64,000 nucleotides of DNA, taken from positions 62,001-126,000 of the forward strand of contig CAZYEV010000019.1 of NCBI GenBank assembly GCA_964646615.1. The letters are read 5' to 3'. The translations under genes were made by a program, and so were the position numbers. This DNA comes from M3007 sp964646615. GTDB lineage: Bacteria; Bacteroidota; Bacteroidia; Chitinophagales; Saprospiraceae. The number at the start of each line of letters is the position of its first letter. The stretch's first letter is position 1. Shown in pieces: positions 62,648 to 64,000 of the stretch. Below the pieces are notes generated by a model. The model was not told the origin of the DNA. It worked only from the letters and a program-made list of their open reading frames with translations, and made no database searches.

Positions 62648-63922
62648 TTAGCGGTTGACGCGAATTTCGCTCAGCAGACGCGGGTGACGGGGGTCGCTGG
62701 TGTCGTACTGGAAGAAGCCGCTTTCGCCGATGACCAGCAGGTGTTGTGGTGTCAGCGCGATGGCGTCGTAGGTCTTGATGCCGCGCACGTGGCACAGTTG
62801 CTTCAAATCTTTGGGGTTGGTTTTGTCAAAAATCTTCAGCCCGTCGTCGCACAGGAAGAGCAGGTTGCCAGCTACGGACAGGCCCATGGGCCTGGTCATC
62901 GGATAGGTGCGCGTGCGCGTTACCTGTGGCAACTGGCGGATATCGAGCACGTCCAGCTGGTTCAGACTATTGTTGTTGCAATCGGTGCCGGCGTGCAGCG
63001 TAACATAGGCGTTCTCTTCGTCGCACACCACCGGGTCGCAGCCGGTTACATGCTGGAAGGTGGCCTCGCGTGTGGGCGCGGCGGGGTTGTCTAAGTGGAA
63101 GATGTGTACGGCGGTGTTGGAGCCGATAAACAGGCGGTTCTTCCACGGGAAAATGGTTTCGATGTTCCAGCCGACGTTCTGACTTTGCAGACGCGCAGGG
63201 CAGGCCGGGTTGGCGGTAGAAAAGCTGTGCAAGTTCTGGTTATCCACGCAGTACAGGTAGTTGCCCCACTGGCCGAAGCGGGCAAAAGAGCCGGCGATGC
63301 CTGCGGGCAAGGCATTGATGCCTGCTCCATTGGAGAAGGCCGCCTCGCGTCCACTTTTCACAGCGAAGGCTCCGTCGCCGCACCGATACCACTCTTCGCC
63401 GTACTTGGGGTCTTTGCAGTTGAGTGTTTCCGTGATTTCGCTCTGCTGGTAGCCGACAAGGTAGCCCTTGCCTGGGGTGAAGCCCTGCAGTCGGAAGACT
63501 TCCTGGGCTCGGCACACCATTTTGGGCTGGTGTACATCGCTGACGTCTAAGGCCAGCAGGTCCACGTACTGGTCGGCGTACAGATAATGGCCGCGCATAG
63601 CCATGTCCACGTTGCCCGGGATTTTCCAGAACACCACGGGCACGGGGCGGTTGGGGTCGCTGTTGTCGAAGACGTGGATACCTTGCTTTTGCTCGTTGAT
63701 GAGCAGGTAATGGCCCATGAAGTACAGCTTGCCGGGCTTTCGGAGCGGACGAGGCGCCTCGGCCACGACGGCGGTGTTGCGGAAGTCATCGGGCATGACA
63801 TACATGGGCTCATAGCGCACATAGGTGAGCGTGCTCCGACACTCGTCGCGCAGGCAGCCGGGCAGCGTCAGGGCAGCACCGGCGAAGAGCGCACCAGCAA
63901 AAAGGAAATAGGTCAGTCGCAT
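62648..63922 (-). CDS. LVIVD-repeat lipoprotein
   Basis: From the ATG at 63922 there is a lipoprotein signal (FLFAGALFAGAALTLPGC) and a 400-residue mature part built of LVIVD-type repeats: LYFMGHYLLINEQKQGIHVFDNSDPNRP, HYLYADQYVDLLALDVSD, NRLFIGSNTAVHIFHLDNPAAP and LLFLCDDGLKIFDKTNP. These form a beta-propeller on the envelope; the ligand is unknown. It starts the four-gene operon ahead of the exported protein and sigma gene by 16 bases. In-frame codons up to 63973 precede the signal and are not used. Confidence 0.83.
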   Translation of the reverse strand: MRLTYFLFAGALFAGAALTLPGCLRDECRSTLTYVRYEPMYVMPDDFRNTAVVAEAPRPLRKPGKLYFMGHYLLINEQKQGIHVFDNSDPNRPVPVVFWKIPGNVDMAMRGHYLYADQYVDLLALDVSDVHQPKMVCRAQEVFRLQGFTPGKGYLVGYQQSEITETLNCKDPKYGEEWYRCGDGAFAVKSGREAAFSNGAGINALPAGIAGSFARFGQWGNYLYCVDNQNLHSFSTANPACPARLQSQNVGWNIETIFPWKNRLFIGSNTAVHIFHLDNPAAPTREATFQHVTGCDPVVCDEENAYVTLHAGTDCNNNSLNQLDVLDIRQLPQVTRTRTYPMTRPMGLSVAGNLLFLCDDGLKIFDKTNPKDLKQLCHVRGIKTYDAIALTPQHLLVIGESGFFQYDTSDPRHPRLLSEIRVNR

Positions 63923-64000
63923 GGCTGAAAGAACAGGTTGGGTGAAGGGATAGCGCAACGGGCTCGAAAGCACAGCGCTTTTACCTGCCCAGACAGCTCA

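Overview
The window looks like chromosomal DNA of a Bacteroidota bacterium with fairly high G+C. The evidence is two secreted proteins with type IX secretion (T9SS) C-terminal sorting domains, an ExbB-ExbD-ExbD-TonB cluster, a Mrp-like set of OFA transporter plus small subunit, class II KdsA, many convergent short intergenic gaps, and the Bacteroidota -7 promoter octamer TAnnTTTG (here mostly TACCTTTG) in front of several genes. A Saprospirales- or Chitinophagales-like member is my guess; the sequence alone does not settle it. No rRNA, tRNA, CRISPR array, insertion sequence or prophage was seen.

Layout. 1-10.9 kb: RNA modification and housekeeping genes (RluE-type pseudouridine synthase, TsaB, MnmA, thioredoxin-like protein, LpxD, GlgB, a Crp/Fnr regulator, RsmG, a TPR membrane protein). 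10.9-11.6 kb: decayed intergenic DNA with the stub of a PD-(D/E)XK transposase/nuclease gene. 11.6-18.5 kb: EF-G2-like GTPase, M19 dipeptidase lipoprotein, a Cys-rich MarR-type regulator, QueE, a MntA/HepT toxin-antitoxin locus whose toxin is frameshifted, and an NlpC/P60 protein lacking its catalytic Cys. 18.5-29.7 kb: secreted T9SS proteins, a Tat-exported GH109-like oxidoreductase, an OFA-family transporter with a 41-residue partner, an Mrr nuclease and kynureninase. 30-37.3 kb: S9 peptidase, then a sulfur locus (persulfide dioxygenase-rhodanese fusion and a split YeeE/YedE transporter) interrupted by a two-gene candidate restriction-modification module. 37.3-45.3 kb: RF3, KdsA, the TonB energising cluster and LepA. 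45.3-56.3 kb: Nudix hydrolase, PyrC, GNAT, DinB, RfbB, a PNP/BASS/sorbosone-dehydrogenase operon, PnuC and a large ABC permease. 56.5-64 kb: a double-length SpoIIM-family membrane protein, RsmF, and an ECF sigma operon with a predicted inner-membrane/beta-barrel partner and two exported proteins.

How parts work together. LpxD and KdsA feed lipid A/Kdo synthesis and RfbB feeds sugar-nucleotide synthesis for the envelope. The TonB cluster energises outer-membrane receptors. The sulfur genes at 33-37 kb should import a sulfur compound (probably thiosulfate) and oxidise persulfides, and a CRP-like palindrome beside the first promoter suggests control by a Crp/Fnr-type protein. The most notable signals are the broken HepT beside an intact MntA, the unassigned 165-residue protein coupled to a DNA methyltransferase, the 41-residue transporter subunit, the sigma-linked trans-envelope protein, and a dispersed palindromic element (GAGGCGACAYCTC arms) at 2.9 kb and 59.8 kb.
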